Source of the DNA: Aralia elata
Taxonomy: Eukaryota; Streptophyta; Magnoliopsida; Apiales; Araliaceae
Assembly: GCA_034770075.1 (NCBI GenBank)
Contig: CM068382.1
Location: forward strand, 87,847,766 to 87,911,765
Reading direction: 5' to 3'
Length of the DNA stretch: 64,000 nucleotides
Positions 1 to 11,445 of this stretch are shown in pieces. Both the position numbers and the translations under genes were made by a program. Every line of letters begins with the position of its first letter. Position 1 is the first letter of the stretch. The notes below the pieces were generated by a model, which was given only the letters and a program-made list of their open reading frames with translations, had not been told where the DNA came from and searched no databases.

Positions 1-240
1 TTCTCTTAACACTTAATCAACTTGATTAAATTATTTTTTTTATTCCTTAGTTAGTTCAAACTAATTAAATTAATTAGTTTTGTCTAACTATTAACTTGCA
101 TCTCTCATCACTTAAATAAATATATTACACATATATTTATTCATTTATAATATTTGCATAAAAATTTAAACAAACTTCATTTCATTAATAGCTATACATA
201 ACCTTATTTACAATGTTACATGATTTTCTCGGTTATTACA
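1..240 (-). mobile_element. 5' part of a gypsy-type LTR, minus strand, cut by window edge
   Basis: Read on the minus strand, the sequence starting at 240 opens TGTAATAACCGAGAAAATC, the same kind of start (TG followed by AACCCG/GACCCAG and AT-rich DNA) as the complete LTRs later in the window. To its right, gag codons of another element begin immediately, so this LTR sits inside that gag. The other LTR end lies outside the window, so neither length nor target duplication can be checked. Confidence 0.6.
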
Positions 241-1015
241 CATTTGTTGTCGCTAGAGTAGCAGAGGAACAAAAGACCGTCTTTGCTACCTATTTGATGA
301 AGGGGGAGGCAAACTACTAGTGGGAGACAAATTAACCAGAATAGAGCAGGAACAACGGTGGTGACATAGACAAGGTTCAAAGAATTATTTAACGAGAATT
401 ACTTCTCACCGAGTATGCAAGCAAGGATAGAGGTTAAATTCCTAGAGCTGAAATAGGAGAATATGTCAGTTTCTGAATATGCCGCCAAATTTAATGAGTT
501 AGCTAGATTCGCTTCACATCAAGTGGACACTAAAGCAGGAAAGGCGCGAAGGTTTGAGAACGGATTGAAGCCAGGAATATTTAGCAAGGTAGCACTGCTA
601 CAGATTAATACATTTTCGTCTCTATTAGAAAAAGCAATCATCGTCGAGGGAGGAAGTGAAGCCGTATCAAGGTATCATTAGGATAAGAAGAAAAAGACGA
701 ATGAAGGAGGTAGCAGTGGAGGGAGTAACTCCAATAAGCGTAAATAGAACGATAACACCCAATCGGGAAACAACGCAGGAGAAGGAATGAAGAAATGTGA
801 GTCGTATGCAGTTTGTGGGAAGAATCATTAGGGAGTATGCCTGAAGGGCAAGAGCGTCTGTTACAACTGTGGCCAAGAGGGACACATCTCTCCCAAATGT
901 CCAGTCCAAAGAAGATACAAGGTTGTTATTTGTATGGATCGTCAAACCATCAAATCCGTAACTGTCCGAAGAAGAATACAGAGAAAGGAAACAAGAACAA
1001 AGGAAATAGCAGTGG
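241..1015 (+). pseudogene. Decayed Ty3/gypsy gag with zinc knuckles
   Basis: Gag packages retroelement RNA in cytoplasmic particles. The capsid part is readable: ATYLMKGEANY followed by a TAG where the family has Trp, then WE; later SVSEYAAKFNELARFA and FENGLKPGI are typical of plant gypsy gag. A CCHC knuckle CYNCGQEGHISPKC is intact at about 857-900. A second knuckle at 924-965 has its second Cys changed to Tyr. The frame changes between about 320 and 360, and stops occur at 318, 370 and 454 and after 681, so no protein can be made. The 5' end was cut by the LTR ending at 240. The family identity is secure; assignment to the Tekay/Del-like chromovirus group is inference. Confidence 0.85.
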
Positions 1016-1044
1016 GACTCTAATGATCAAAGGACCAGCTCAGC

Positions 1045-1200
1045 CAGTAAGACCAACTGCACGCACGTTTAACATGACAGTTCAGGATGCAGTCGCTTTG
1101 AAGGGGTAGTGTCAGGTATAATTTCAATCGGTAATATAACTGCACGCATATTATTTGATAGATATCACTGTGAGGTGTTGTCCATTTACGGATATGAGTC
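1045..1200 (+). pseudogene. Relic of gypsy aspartic protease
   Basis: Downstream of the knuckles the reading ARTFNMTVQDA, then VSGIISIGNITARILFD, matches the run-up to the catalytic loop of plant gypsy proteases, where LFDSGA(S/T)HSF is expected. Here the residues after LFD read RYHCEVLS, so the catalytic Ser-Gly-Ala is lost. A stop lies at 1107 and a frameshift follows. Reverse transcriptase, RNase H and integrase are absent: only about 240 bases separate this point from the polypurine tract. Confidence 0.7.
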
Positions 1201-1446
1201 ATAGGTTAGTATAACGCATGTAGAAATGAAGAAATTAATGGTACAATTTTAAAAAGTTATTAGAAAACAAATATAGTTATGATTCATGGCAAGTCAAATG
1301 AGATTTGAGTTAAGCAAAGATTTTTCGCCTTTATTAGGATGAGAAAGAGGAAATGAAGTACTACGTAAGTTATAATAATAAATAAGGGTCTAATGATAGA
1401 CATAATTTGAATTTAAGGTAATATTGATTCCGGGGACGGAATCCTT

Positions 1447-1461
1447 ATAAGGAGGGGAGAA
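1447..1461 (+). promoter_or_regulatory. Polypurine tract before 3' LTR
   Basis: The purine run AAGGAGGGGAGAA directly precedes an LTR start (TGTAAGGATCGAG). Upstream lies GGGGACGGAATCCTTAT, nearly the same as the sequence before the 3' LTR of the element at 17869-28743 (GAGGACGGAATCCTTAT). This is the primer site for plus-strand DNA synthesis. Confidence 0.75.
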
Positions 1462-2821
1462 TGTAAGGATCGAGAATTTTATATAATTATATATGTATAT
1501 TTTTACGAATAAATTTTTTTTCTTTAAGCATATAAGTGAATATGTGAATTAACCAAGATAGTTAATTTATTTATTTTAAGTTAACTAAGATGAATACTTA
1601 ATCAATTTGATTAAGGAAAAGCAAGATAAGTTATGTTGAGAATAAACATAACTTGAATGTTAATCTTAAATGGTAAATAAAAAGATTTATAATCTTTAAA
1701 TGATTAATTAGTATTACTAATGTAAAGTGATTATATGAATGTGTAATAACTTATTAAAGGAAATAAGTATATTAAATTATTTATTAGTGTATTGAACGCT
1801 TTGTGACTTACATTGAATGGATATGCGGATAAATGAACATATTAAATATTTATCAATGATGATAAATATATTATGACATATGTGGAATATGTATGAGACT
1901 AAATAAATAAATATATTATAAATATGTATATTTATTTTTTTATTTATTATATAAAGAGAATCAATAAGCCAACCTTTTAAGTTAATATTTTATATTAGGA
2001 ATTGTAACTAAATAACCTAATGGTTATAGTAATTAAGGTATGCTAGTATGAAATTTATATACTAGTACCCTAACCCTAGAGATTTAATTCCTACATCTCA
2101 ATTAGTTAATTTTCTAACTTGATTGAAGCAAGTATAATTGAGTTATAAAATAAAGTATGAATATTGATTTAAAGAAATTATGTAATAGTCCAATTAGTAA
2201 TTTCTTAGTGGACTAGCTCAATTGATTTAAATAATCAAGCTCACTTAATTAATTTATTATGGACTTGAATGATTAGTGTGTAGATTAATTAAATTAGCCC
2301 ATTTGAATTTAATTAACCAACATATTAAGAGGTCCATGAATGGTAGTAATTAAAATTGGTTTCAAGTGGCCCAAACTAGTAAGGTTATAAGCTCAAACTA
2401 ATTATTTTAATGGTCCAATCTTTGACCCAATTAAGGATGGACTTTTTAGTCATTTGTTAAGTAATTTAGCAATTAAAAAATAATAATAAATCAAAAGATG
2501 GGTGCAAAATCCCTTAGAGTGGCTGGACATGTGGTAAAAAAAAGAAAAAAGAGAGAGAAATGATAACATTTTTTTAACCTTATCTCTTAAGCAAGGTGTC
2601 ATCCAATTAGTTAGCCACTTGTTTAACTTTTCAAAGCAACAAGTAAATGATAAGGATGAGAAAGAGAGAGAGGAAGTATTAGGAGGGTTTAGATAGATAT
2701 ACAAAGTATATCTATATAAAATCAAGTATACTACATTAGGAGATTTTAGTTCCTTCCATTTCATGTTCTATTTTCCTAGCATACTAAAAAAAGCAAAGAG
2801 AAAGAGAGAGAGAGAGAGAGA

Positions 2822-3048
2822 TGTATATTTAATAGTTTTACTTAACTATTAAATATAACTTTTTCATATAAATGTATATTTTTCACATTTATCTAAACAT
2901 TTAACATTCATACTAAAATCATATAATTCACATCACATAGACATTTATGCAGTCAAACTCAACATATCTCCCTTTATACATAAAATAAAATATATAACTT
3001 AATATATTTTATTTATTAATAATTTCCAAAAAAATTCGGATTGTCACA
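2822..3048 (-). mobile_element. Truncated minus-strand LTR start
   Basis: On the minus strand from 3048 the sequence reads TGTGACAATCCGAATTTTT, resembling the start of the LTR at 24671 (TGTGACAACCCGGATTTTC). It runs into the GA microsatellite at 2797-2821 with no LTR end, so it looks truncated. The DNA right of 3048 (TTAGTGAATAATTATTG) matches the region around 47106-47122 of another LTR, which shows that 3048/3049 is a real junction. Confidence 0.5.
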
Positions 3049-3871
3049 TTATTAGTGAATAATTATTGTTGGTTATTCACATCTATAATGATTATTGTTA
3101 TTCGCACATAGTGTGTAACACCCCCAAATCCGGGTACCTTGAACCTCGGATCTGGTACGTCACGATACATCATCATCATGCCTACTCTATAACTAATGCG
3201 GAAAAATATAAACATATATTATTTATTTCAGAGTATTCTACAACATTTTCCAAGGTCTATAACCTTTATTTTAATACATATTTATCTTTAGATTCACAAA
3301 AAAGTTTACACAATTAACTTACATCAAATAACTAATTTGGTTATCATGCATAACACTATAATCTTGCCCTTTACTTCTGTCTCTGTCTTTCCTCGAACAT
3401 TCGTGTTAATCTGAAATTTGTTATCATGATATAGCAAGGGTGAGCAACTACTTTGCTCAGCAAGTTTAAATACAAGAAAGATATATCATGATTGAAAGAA
3501 TGAATAAGTTTTTGAATTTTTAACAATATAATAATTGTGAAAGAGCATGAATCGTAATTTTAATAATTGAATGACTGAATCAATAATTCTGGATGTCAAC
3601 AATGACCATGAACAAATTTAACTGAACCTTATGGTGATGAAGGTGATCAGCCTTTCATACCTGATGGACATATGCAATATGCACTATGTGCGAATCAATA
3701 ACTTAAGGAGGTGGAATAATTATAAAGAATTAAACCACTAGCATGCTTGAAACATAACAACTCAAGTTTGGGTTAAGAGGAACTTGCTCAATATAAACTT
3801 GAGTAAGGTTAGGAAACTTGCCTTGATTGGAGATTACCGCTATAATTTAACTTAATTTCTCTCCACAAATC

Positions 3872-6229
3872 CTACACAATTGTATTTACATGTACATACA
3901 TATTAGCTAATTAAATATGTTGCAAAACATGTATGTCTATTCATTATCAATAAATATTAGTTTATAAAAACTAATATTATTTATACTTCATTCAAAACCA
4001 ATCTTGGTTCCTTTAGAAACTTTATTCATTTTAATCCTTAATATAAATAATAAAAATCTCACACATTTTAAGATGTAAATATTTTACATCTTGAAGCTTA
4101 AACCATTTATATTCTAGTTCAGAAATATCTTTTAACTTTACTCGCAAATTTGGAGTTTAAACAACTAATACATGGCTTTTATAGTAAAATTCAATTTACT
4201 ATATTATTTCTTTAATTCAATTACTTTTTATATCTCTTTGTCTGTCCATGAGTCGACTCGGACCGTTGTCTTATTAATAAATATTTTATCTGTTAGCACA
4301 TTAGCTTCGTGTTTCATTTAGCAAATAAATCACATTTTCGCTTTGTATAGATATATGTACTTAATATATATATATATATATACATACATCGCTATATAAA
4401 TCTTGGCTCAAAACCTTCATTTTGAACCCCAGAAACCTTCATTTCGCCATTTTTATGATTATTACACTTTTTAATGGTTTCACGCTTTTCATTTCGCTAT
4501 AAAACCATTTTACAAACCCTCGCCGGCTTCCGTTTGCTTAAACATGAAATTTCATATTTTTAATATATTTTTATTGCATTATTTATGCCCGAAATAAATT
4601 TTCGTGGCATAAATTTATCAAAAATGTCAAAACTCTTATATTGGGACTTTATTAGACTTAACTTTGCTTAAAATCTCGCCCGAACACGATTCAGAACGAC
4701 GAATGTCAAAACAGCTCGGCGTGCCGACGCTCGACGTCGCTCAAATTTTAGTTCTGACATGTGTTTTTGCCTATTGTTAATGCTCAAACTATAAATCACA
4801 TAACATCGAAATTTTGGGCATGTTATAGACCTCATGGCGTAGTATTTTTAAAAAATTTCTAACCGCGAAAAGGAATCACGAAACCCGCTCAAAACCGCGC
4901 GCCAAAAGCGTGTCAGGCAGCTGCCCAGCAGCACAGCACGGCGCGCGCGCGGCTGGCGCAGCGCCCAGCTGGTGCTGGTGCTGCTGTTGCTCATGCTGCT
5001 GGTGCACTTTTTGCGATTTTCTCACGCCTTGCTCGTTTATCAGATTGATCTAATTTTTGGATATGTTATACATGGCATATTAACGTATTTTTAAAAAATA
5101 TAACCTCATCAATTTAGGTTTTCTAGGCTGACCAAACAGTGTGCTCAAAAAGGCTGTTCACACTAATTTTTAGTTTTACCAACTTTGGACAATTCTTGCC
5201 AAATTCATTTCTGGCCTCTTAGGTTCATTCCAACACTTGAATTATTACTAGGTAAGACTAGTTTTAGCATTCTCTTGACTTTGGTAAGCATAGATTTGGT
5301 TTTGACCCTCTAAACCTAGCTTTTTCAAGCTTTTACATACTAATTTCTCAAGTTCGTGTATACATTAGCATCCTAACACTTGGAATAGCCTAGCATACCT
5401 CTAATTCACTTGTCTAAGGTGTCAAAACTGATCTTTAAGTAAAATGGCAAAATTTCAAATTTCACACTTAGAAAAATCTGCAGAAACTGCGGTTTTGTTT
5501 ATTTTATAGGCTAGTTTGGTGATTTGTTTGAATTTCTTGATTAAGCTCTTTGCTCAATCACTTGGTCCTACTTCTAGACCATACATCAAAGTATTTTAAT
5601 CAAGGTTTAGGTTTCTTGTCCAGGTCAGTTAGGGTTCCCAAAATAGGGGCCCCAACTGGCCTGTTTCTCACTAATTTTCAATCTTCGCGTTTAGAGGTCA
5701 AAACTCGCCTCGACGCGTTCCAACTCAACTTGCTTTACAAATAAGTCTTATTTAACATAATAAGACTAGTCTAAAGTATCGGCTTCATTAAATTCCAAGT
5801 TTTTATCCGTGTTTGTTCTTTATGGCCATTTAACGAACATAACGCATGCGTTTTCATATTCGTTTGAGTTCTTAGCGATTTGGTTGCGGGAAATCCATAA
5901 TTTCCTTCCTTATAACACCGCATAGCCCAAACCTAACCACCAAGCCACTAAGCTCATGATTTCATTCACGATCCATACATAATATTAAGCTAAAATAACT
6001 TTTAGCAAACTAAAGCTTACTAACAAAACTTAAACTTTGATCTTTTGATTCAAAATCAATTATAATGACATATTTTATATACCTAGACAAAAACTTGATT
6101 CATTACAAAGAAACTTCGTCTAAATTTCCATTACAACTAACTAAACTTTCAAAATGTAAAGTTTAGCTTAAAAAAATACATAAATACATGAATTTTCTTT
6201 AAAACTCAAAATTGAAAGTAATTTCATAC
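3872..6229 (-). other. Putative leader intron inside the solo LTR
   Basis: Minus strand: donor ATAAG|GTATGA at 6229 and acceptor TTGTGTAG|GATTTGTGG at 3872. The acceptor and the 60 bases after it match the LTR at 47016, and similar pairs occur in the LTRs at 17869, 24671 and 10486. The purine-rich leader lies upstream of the donor (about 6300-6600 on this strand). Splicing is inferred, not shown. Confidence 0.45.
4893..4996 (-). repeat. GC-rich island within the LTR
   Basis: About 100 bases of very GC-rich DNA (CGCGCGCGCGGCTGGCGCAG and CTGGTGCTGGTGCTGCTG runs) stand in strongly AT-rich surroundings. No open frame is convincing. It lies inside the putative leader intron, as do the corresponding islands in the other LTRs. 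Confidence 0.7.
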
Positions 6230-8514
6230 CTTATGCTATATGAATTCAAGATTCAATGATTTTCGAAGCTCCAATTTTTGCTTTTAACTTGAGCTCACTT
6301 AGGATGGCAAATTCTTGAACTCACGGCTACACCATTATTTGACTTGAGAGAACCAAGCTTTTTGCTAAGGAGAAAGAGAGAAGAATTGCTAGCTTTCCAA
6401 TTCCTTTAAGCAACTGAACTTGGTCCCCAGGAAATTTTCTTGCTCTCCACCCTCTTCCTCTCACTCACGGAAACACAAGGAAGAAATAAAGAAGAAAACT
6501 GCTATATGTTTGGAAAGGGGTAAAATATATACATATAACATATATATGTATATGCATATCTCTTAGCAAATCTCTCCATAAATCTTCTCTTTCTCTTTGC
6601 TATCTTTAGAAATCTTAGGAAATAAAGGCTAGGGATTTTTTTCTTGTAGGCTAGGTGAGTGGGTGATATAGCTTTGCAAGGTGGCTTATAACATTAAGTG
6701 CCCATGTGCCTTATACACCCTCCTTTTGCCCGGATACATCCCCCTCCTATATTGCCAAATTTTAATTTTCTTTATTTGCTTTATTTAATTTATTAAATGT
6801 CTAAAATACCCCCCTTTTAATTGGGTAAAAGTTGGGCCACTCATTTAATAGTTTGGGCTTCCTAATTTAATTCCTTTGAACTTGAAAATTTAACATGGCC
6901 CATGACTTAATTTTTTGTTTCCCTAATTATTTAATTAGGGTATACATTCTATTCCTTTAGAGTTTAAATAATCATTCATACACATTGAATTATGTAACCC
7001 AATTAACTTACTTTAATTAGGTTTGAAATAATTAGTAACTTGAGATAATAAAATAAATCTCTTACATTAGGTCATTAGTATTTAATTAAAATAGTAAGAC
7101 CACAAATTAAGAAAAATAACCCTTTAGTTTACATCAAATTTATAGATACCCTAATACCTTATCTTTAATATTCCTTCCAGTACATATAAAACCATTTTTA
7201 GGGTTTTGAAATTTTGTAACCCATATTTTTCTTTATGCTCTCTCAAATAGTAAACCATATAGGTTTTTCTGAAAATTTTAACCAGTCCCTCTAGTTTCAA
7301 TCTAGGTTTTATCCGTTAACCTTTATTTTAATCATTCAAGATCTTATTTATAAATCTTATAAATTTTTAATTTTTTTGTGGGTTGTCACATAGTGCATTT
7401 GAATTCCTAATCTATTATTTGAACTGTGAAATAATTTAAAATTCTTTTATTCATGAACTATTTATGAGTTGTGTCTCAGCTATTTGTTTTGGCGAGACTA
7501 ATATTTGTTAAAGCATTTAACGTTCTATTTATTATGAGCTGATTTATTATTAGAAGATTTATGCTATTTATTTTGGCTAGATCAACATTGATATTATATG
7601 TTAAATTCATAGTATTTCTTTGAATTCAATCCAAACCATATTGTTATGGTACAGACTCATGATGTAAGACTGAGATGAACAATCCTTATAAAAAAGGGAA
7701 ACTTTATTGTTGGACATTTGACTCCTTGCGCTATTTTTGAGTATTATGCATAATATATGGTACAATGGAGCCGATCACTTCATGTACTCGCAGAAGAGTA
7801 TAATTGGTTTTTATAACTAACTTATATTTTTGAGGTAATTCAGTTTTATTAACTGATGATCCCTCGAGCAGTTCTTGATCCATTTGTGATCACTCAGCAT
7901 GAAATCTGGGAATATCCCACTTTGTTGAATATTGTAGTAGTATTGATAATTCTTCTTAATCAATTGAATATTATTCAACCTTTGAAAGAATTTTTACTCT
8001 TTCATCCTTGATATGTTATTCAGTATGGAATTCAAGAAAATTCTTGTTATTAAAAATGATTTATTATTTAGCTACTTTGAAATCTTTTGATTATTGTTGA
8101 AGTTCTATAAAAGTTAAACTCTTCTGTTCATGCTATATATCCTTTATTGTACGCTTAACTTACCGAGCAAACTCGTTACTCACCCTTGCTTAAATAAAAT
8201 ATTTCAGCTAAAGCCGAGGTAGTAGAGGGTTGTAATAAGGACAAAGGCAAAGCGAAGGCGACCGAGTAGTATCAAGTTGTTTAATGATTATTATATTATA
8301 ATTTTGCTTAAGTCTTTTGTATTAATAGACATGTAATGTTAAGGTTAGTTAACCTGGGATGACGATGATATAATTATGTTTTAATGTATATTTTTATTAG
8401 GGTAATGTAATGAATGATATAACTCATGTATGAATGAGTAGTTAGATGTGATATGTATGATGGATCGTGAGTACCAAACCCGAGGTTAGGGAACCCAGAT
8501 TTGGGGGCATCACA

Positions 8515-8974
8515 GAAATAGAAGAGAAGACAAGGGAATAAAATGATAAAGAGAAAATAAGATAAGAAAAAAAAGAAGAAATGTACTACTTATAGCCTTA
8601 TTTCTTAAACTGTATGATGTCCTATTGTACCAGTTTCATTAGTAAAATTTTATGTTTTTTATATAATTTGTCAGTTTTAATATATTTCATTAATCTTTTT
8701 AAGTATTTGATAAAGATAAATAAATAAATAAATAATTATAAAGAATGAAGGAGGAGGGCCTTTATTACGGAAACGGTCTCACTTTTACACAAGAATAAAA
8801 CAAAGAAAAAAATAGTGAGCTTAAATTTCTTTCTGGATCTCTTCTCTTTTTTTTTGCTCATTGAACATACGTTTCTCAAAATCCCAGATAAATTGCTATG
8901 GTCTTATAAAGCATTTTGCCTTTTTACAAAAAAAACAGAAGCAAATTTAGATGTAAAATAACAGAGAATTATTA
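8515..8974. other. No gene seen; AT-rich spacer
   Basis: A purine-rich stretch (8515-8580) and AT-rich DNA with a short TAAA run near 8720. No coding frame, TIR or LTR edge was recognised. Confidence 0.6.
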
Positions 8975-9311
8975 GGCCATCTCTAGTAGGCCGGAGAAGC
9001 AACAATCCTAGACTATATTGATTCATATTTCACTCCAGCAGCCAAACTAAATTTTGTCCATGAGTTTTTCCGATAAAGCTGGTGGACTATATTAAGGAAC
9101 TAGAATTTGATGGATTATAATTTTAAATATATTTAAATAGGAGGGTGGAAGGATGATTGGTGGATTATATTCATTAAATATAATACAATCTTTTAATATT
9201 ATAATCTATGGAATAGTCCATCTACTGAAAGGATTGAAGACTAAAGGACATCTACTGATGTCATATGGACTAAATATAGTCCATGAGATAGTCCACCTGC
9301 TAGAGATGCTC
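8975..9311. mobile_element. Tourist-like MITE (PIF/Harbinger type), 337 bp
   Basis: The left end reads GGCCATCTCTAGTAGG and the right end, reverse complemented, GAGCATCTCTAGCAGG: imperfect terminal inverted repeats. TTA stands directly outside both ends (8972-8974 and 9312-9314), the 3-bp target duplication typical of PIF/Harbinger elements. The interior is AT-rich, with several repeated TAGTCCA/TGGACTA segments and no coding capacity. Non-autonomous. Confidence 0.8.
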
Positions 9312-9639
9312 TTAGAAAATCTTTTACAAACACAAACCTGAATTACCGATTTATCTACATAGGTTATGTTTTTTTATGATTATATTTCATTGATGATTGA
9401 ACTGGACAATTTATACTTATTTATATTACTTTAGTACCTTAAATACTTTTTTATCCTTAATGTTTGAAGATGACAATCTCTTGGACTACATTTTTTTGTT
9501 TCTAAGCTTATTTGTGAGAAACAATATAATCCCAATGAGGAAAATAGTACTCTCTTTTGACATATAACTAACCTTAGACGTAAAAATATAACTCATTAGA
9601 TTCATTTAGAACTAATTCAAGAATGAATACAAATAGTTG

Positions 9640-9905
9640 GAGGGGATCAGATTCTCCTCCTTCGACATCTGTCTGAATCAAATGACCGAGTACCGGTGTT
9701 TCTACTGGAGGAAGAGGATCTACATTCTGATCGGAAAGGTGTTCCTCGTTGGCTTAATAGGTTATCTTTGGCCTTTGTAGATCTATGAATTGTTTATCAA
9801 GCCCTTCCTATTGGAGTTAAAGAGCTTTTCGTTTATCCTGAACCTCCTGGAAGCGACGCTGCTTGTCAACGCCCGTTGACTGATGTGGTTACGAGCATGC
9901 CTCCC
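9640..9905 (-). pseudogene. Decayed minus-strand coding fragment, product unrecognised
   Basis: On the minus strand one frame reads VDKQRRFQEVQDKRKAL, then stops, then DKQFIDLQRPKITY and later NVDPLPPVETPVLGHL, as expected of a decayed charged or coiled-coil protein. Three in-frame stops are present. It is followed on the same strand-side by a duplicated exon at 10353-10378. The function is not recognised. Confidence 0.4.
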
Positions 9906-10352
9906 GTGTGAAGTATGAACTAATAGTCAATTATGAACTAATCTATTGATCATATATATTCAATATTGACAAACCATCGAAGTAACCTCATCCCAAGAGG
10001 TCCAAAAAGCTGAAAAGCTTTGTAATATTTGAATATCACATCAAAATAAGTAAAACATTTATAGCCCTTACGTAAATAAGGAATTGCTCGGCGAACTTAA
10101 AAATTAGCCACCTACAGACGCTTTACGCCCAATCATTCTAAATAACGTTTTAGTTAATTAATCATTTTTACAATAAGTTTGTGATCCAAAATTACCAAAG
10201 AATAGTTAACAAAAGTTGGACACTTTATACTAAGAAATAAACAAACACCAAGGAAACATAGGTCATTCAAATTATGAGTTTTGTGATAATGTACTAGATT
10301 TATATCAATTTAAACAATATGTACTTCAAACTCAGATGAAAGGAATTCTCAC

Positions 10353-10378
10353 CTTGTGGAGAATAAGAAGAAGGTTGC
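10353..10378 (-). pseudogene. Small exon-like segment, paralogous to 15394-15414
   Basis: On the minus strand 26 bases (reading QPSSYSPQ) lie between acceptor TTTATTTCAG and donor GTGAGAATTC. The following intron start (GTGAGAATTC, then a GAAGTACAT block) is repeated at 15394 downwards. This indicates an old duplication of one gene segment. The product is unknown. Confidence 0.4.
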
Positions 10379-11445
10379 CTGAAATAAAATTTAATGAATA
10401 ACCTTGCCCATGTGAGAAAATTTATCGCTTAAGAATAGCCTAAATTAACCTGATTAACTTGTAGCATATATAGTGATATTATAGTTGTAATGACCCAGAT
10501 TTTCAGAAAATATTAAAAATAAGAATTTAATAAATAAAATTCTTATTTGGTGATATGCGATTTGATATTATATTGCATAAATGAATACGTGCTATTCAAT
10601 ATGTGATGTAAATAAATTGTTAATGAATAGAAATAAATTGTCGAAGACAATTTATGGAAAGAAGAAGATGATTAAATTAAATGCATTTTGAATAAAAGAA
10701 GGAATATATTAAATTATATATTTAATATATACTTAAATTTTTGAAAACAATTTATGGGACGAAAGAAGATGATTAAATATAATTATACAAATGTGTTGTA
10801 TACATTAAATAAGTGGATTAAAATAATTAATTGAATATTAGTTGGTTCGTCCCACTAAGTGTGTTATTTTATTAAACGAATTAATTCCATTTTTTTTGGA
10901 AAGGTTTGGTAATGAAATACATTATTAAATAATGTATTATATGATGTATTATAATACATCATATAATACATTATGTGGATTAATACATCATATAATACAT
11001 TAATTCCGTGTATTATGTGGATTAATATAAATAATATATTACATATGTATTGGTTAAGGAATGTTTAGCAGGAGGTAGAAAAAAAATATTTAAGTGATGA
11101 GCAAGGCTATTGAAGCAAGAACTGTCCTTGCTAAATGAGCTAGCTTAAATTTATAACCTCAGCAAACCTTATGCGTAATAGCCAAGGAAATTCGTTTGGG
11201 GAGCAAGTTAAATTCGTGGAAAGCAAGGTTTGGGGTTTATAAAAGGAAAGCAAATTAAATTATTTTGTTCTTTTCTTTCCGATCCGACACTTCTCCTCCC
11301 CTGCTGCCCAACCTGATCCTCTCCATTGCCTCTCTTACCGAGCTGCCGAACCACCCCTAAACCCCATGCTATGCTATTTTCGTTTAATTGAAATAAGAAA
11401 TTTGGTATACAAGGAAGTTGATTTTCCTTAATCAAGTGTCAAAAG

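Larger units (their letters stand above)
3114..7390 (-). mobile_element. Solo LTR, 4.3 kb, with 5-bp target duplication
   Basis: The minus strand starts TGTGACAACCCACAAAAA at 7390 and ends GATTTGGGGGTGTTACA at 3114, so the unit has TG...CA borders. TAGTG flanks it on both sides (3109-3113 and 7391-7395), which proves an insertion. No second LTR or internal coding region is present, so it is a solo LTR left by LTR-LTR recombination. It belongs to the same family as the solo LTR 39170-47734, matching at start, end and the acceptor region. It is inserted in the LTR 1462-8514. Confidence 0.92.
1462..8514 (+). mobile_element. 3' LTR of a gypsy element, interrupted by a nested solo LTR
   Basis: The LTR starts TGTAAGGATCGAG after the polypurine tract and ends at 8514 with GATTTGGGGGCATCACA, the ending shared by the other long LTRs here (GGATTTGGGGGCGTCACA). 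The nested solo LTR 3114-7390 and a truncated minus-strand LTR end near 2822-3048 interrupt it. Without the 4277-base solo LTR and its duplication about 2.8 kb remains, so part is missing: the leader acceptor region seen in relatives is absent. A GA-rich leader segment is visible at 2787-2820. The 5' LTR is outside the window. Confidence 0.75.
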
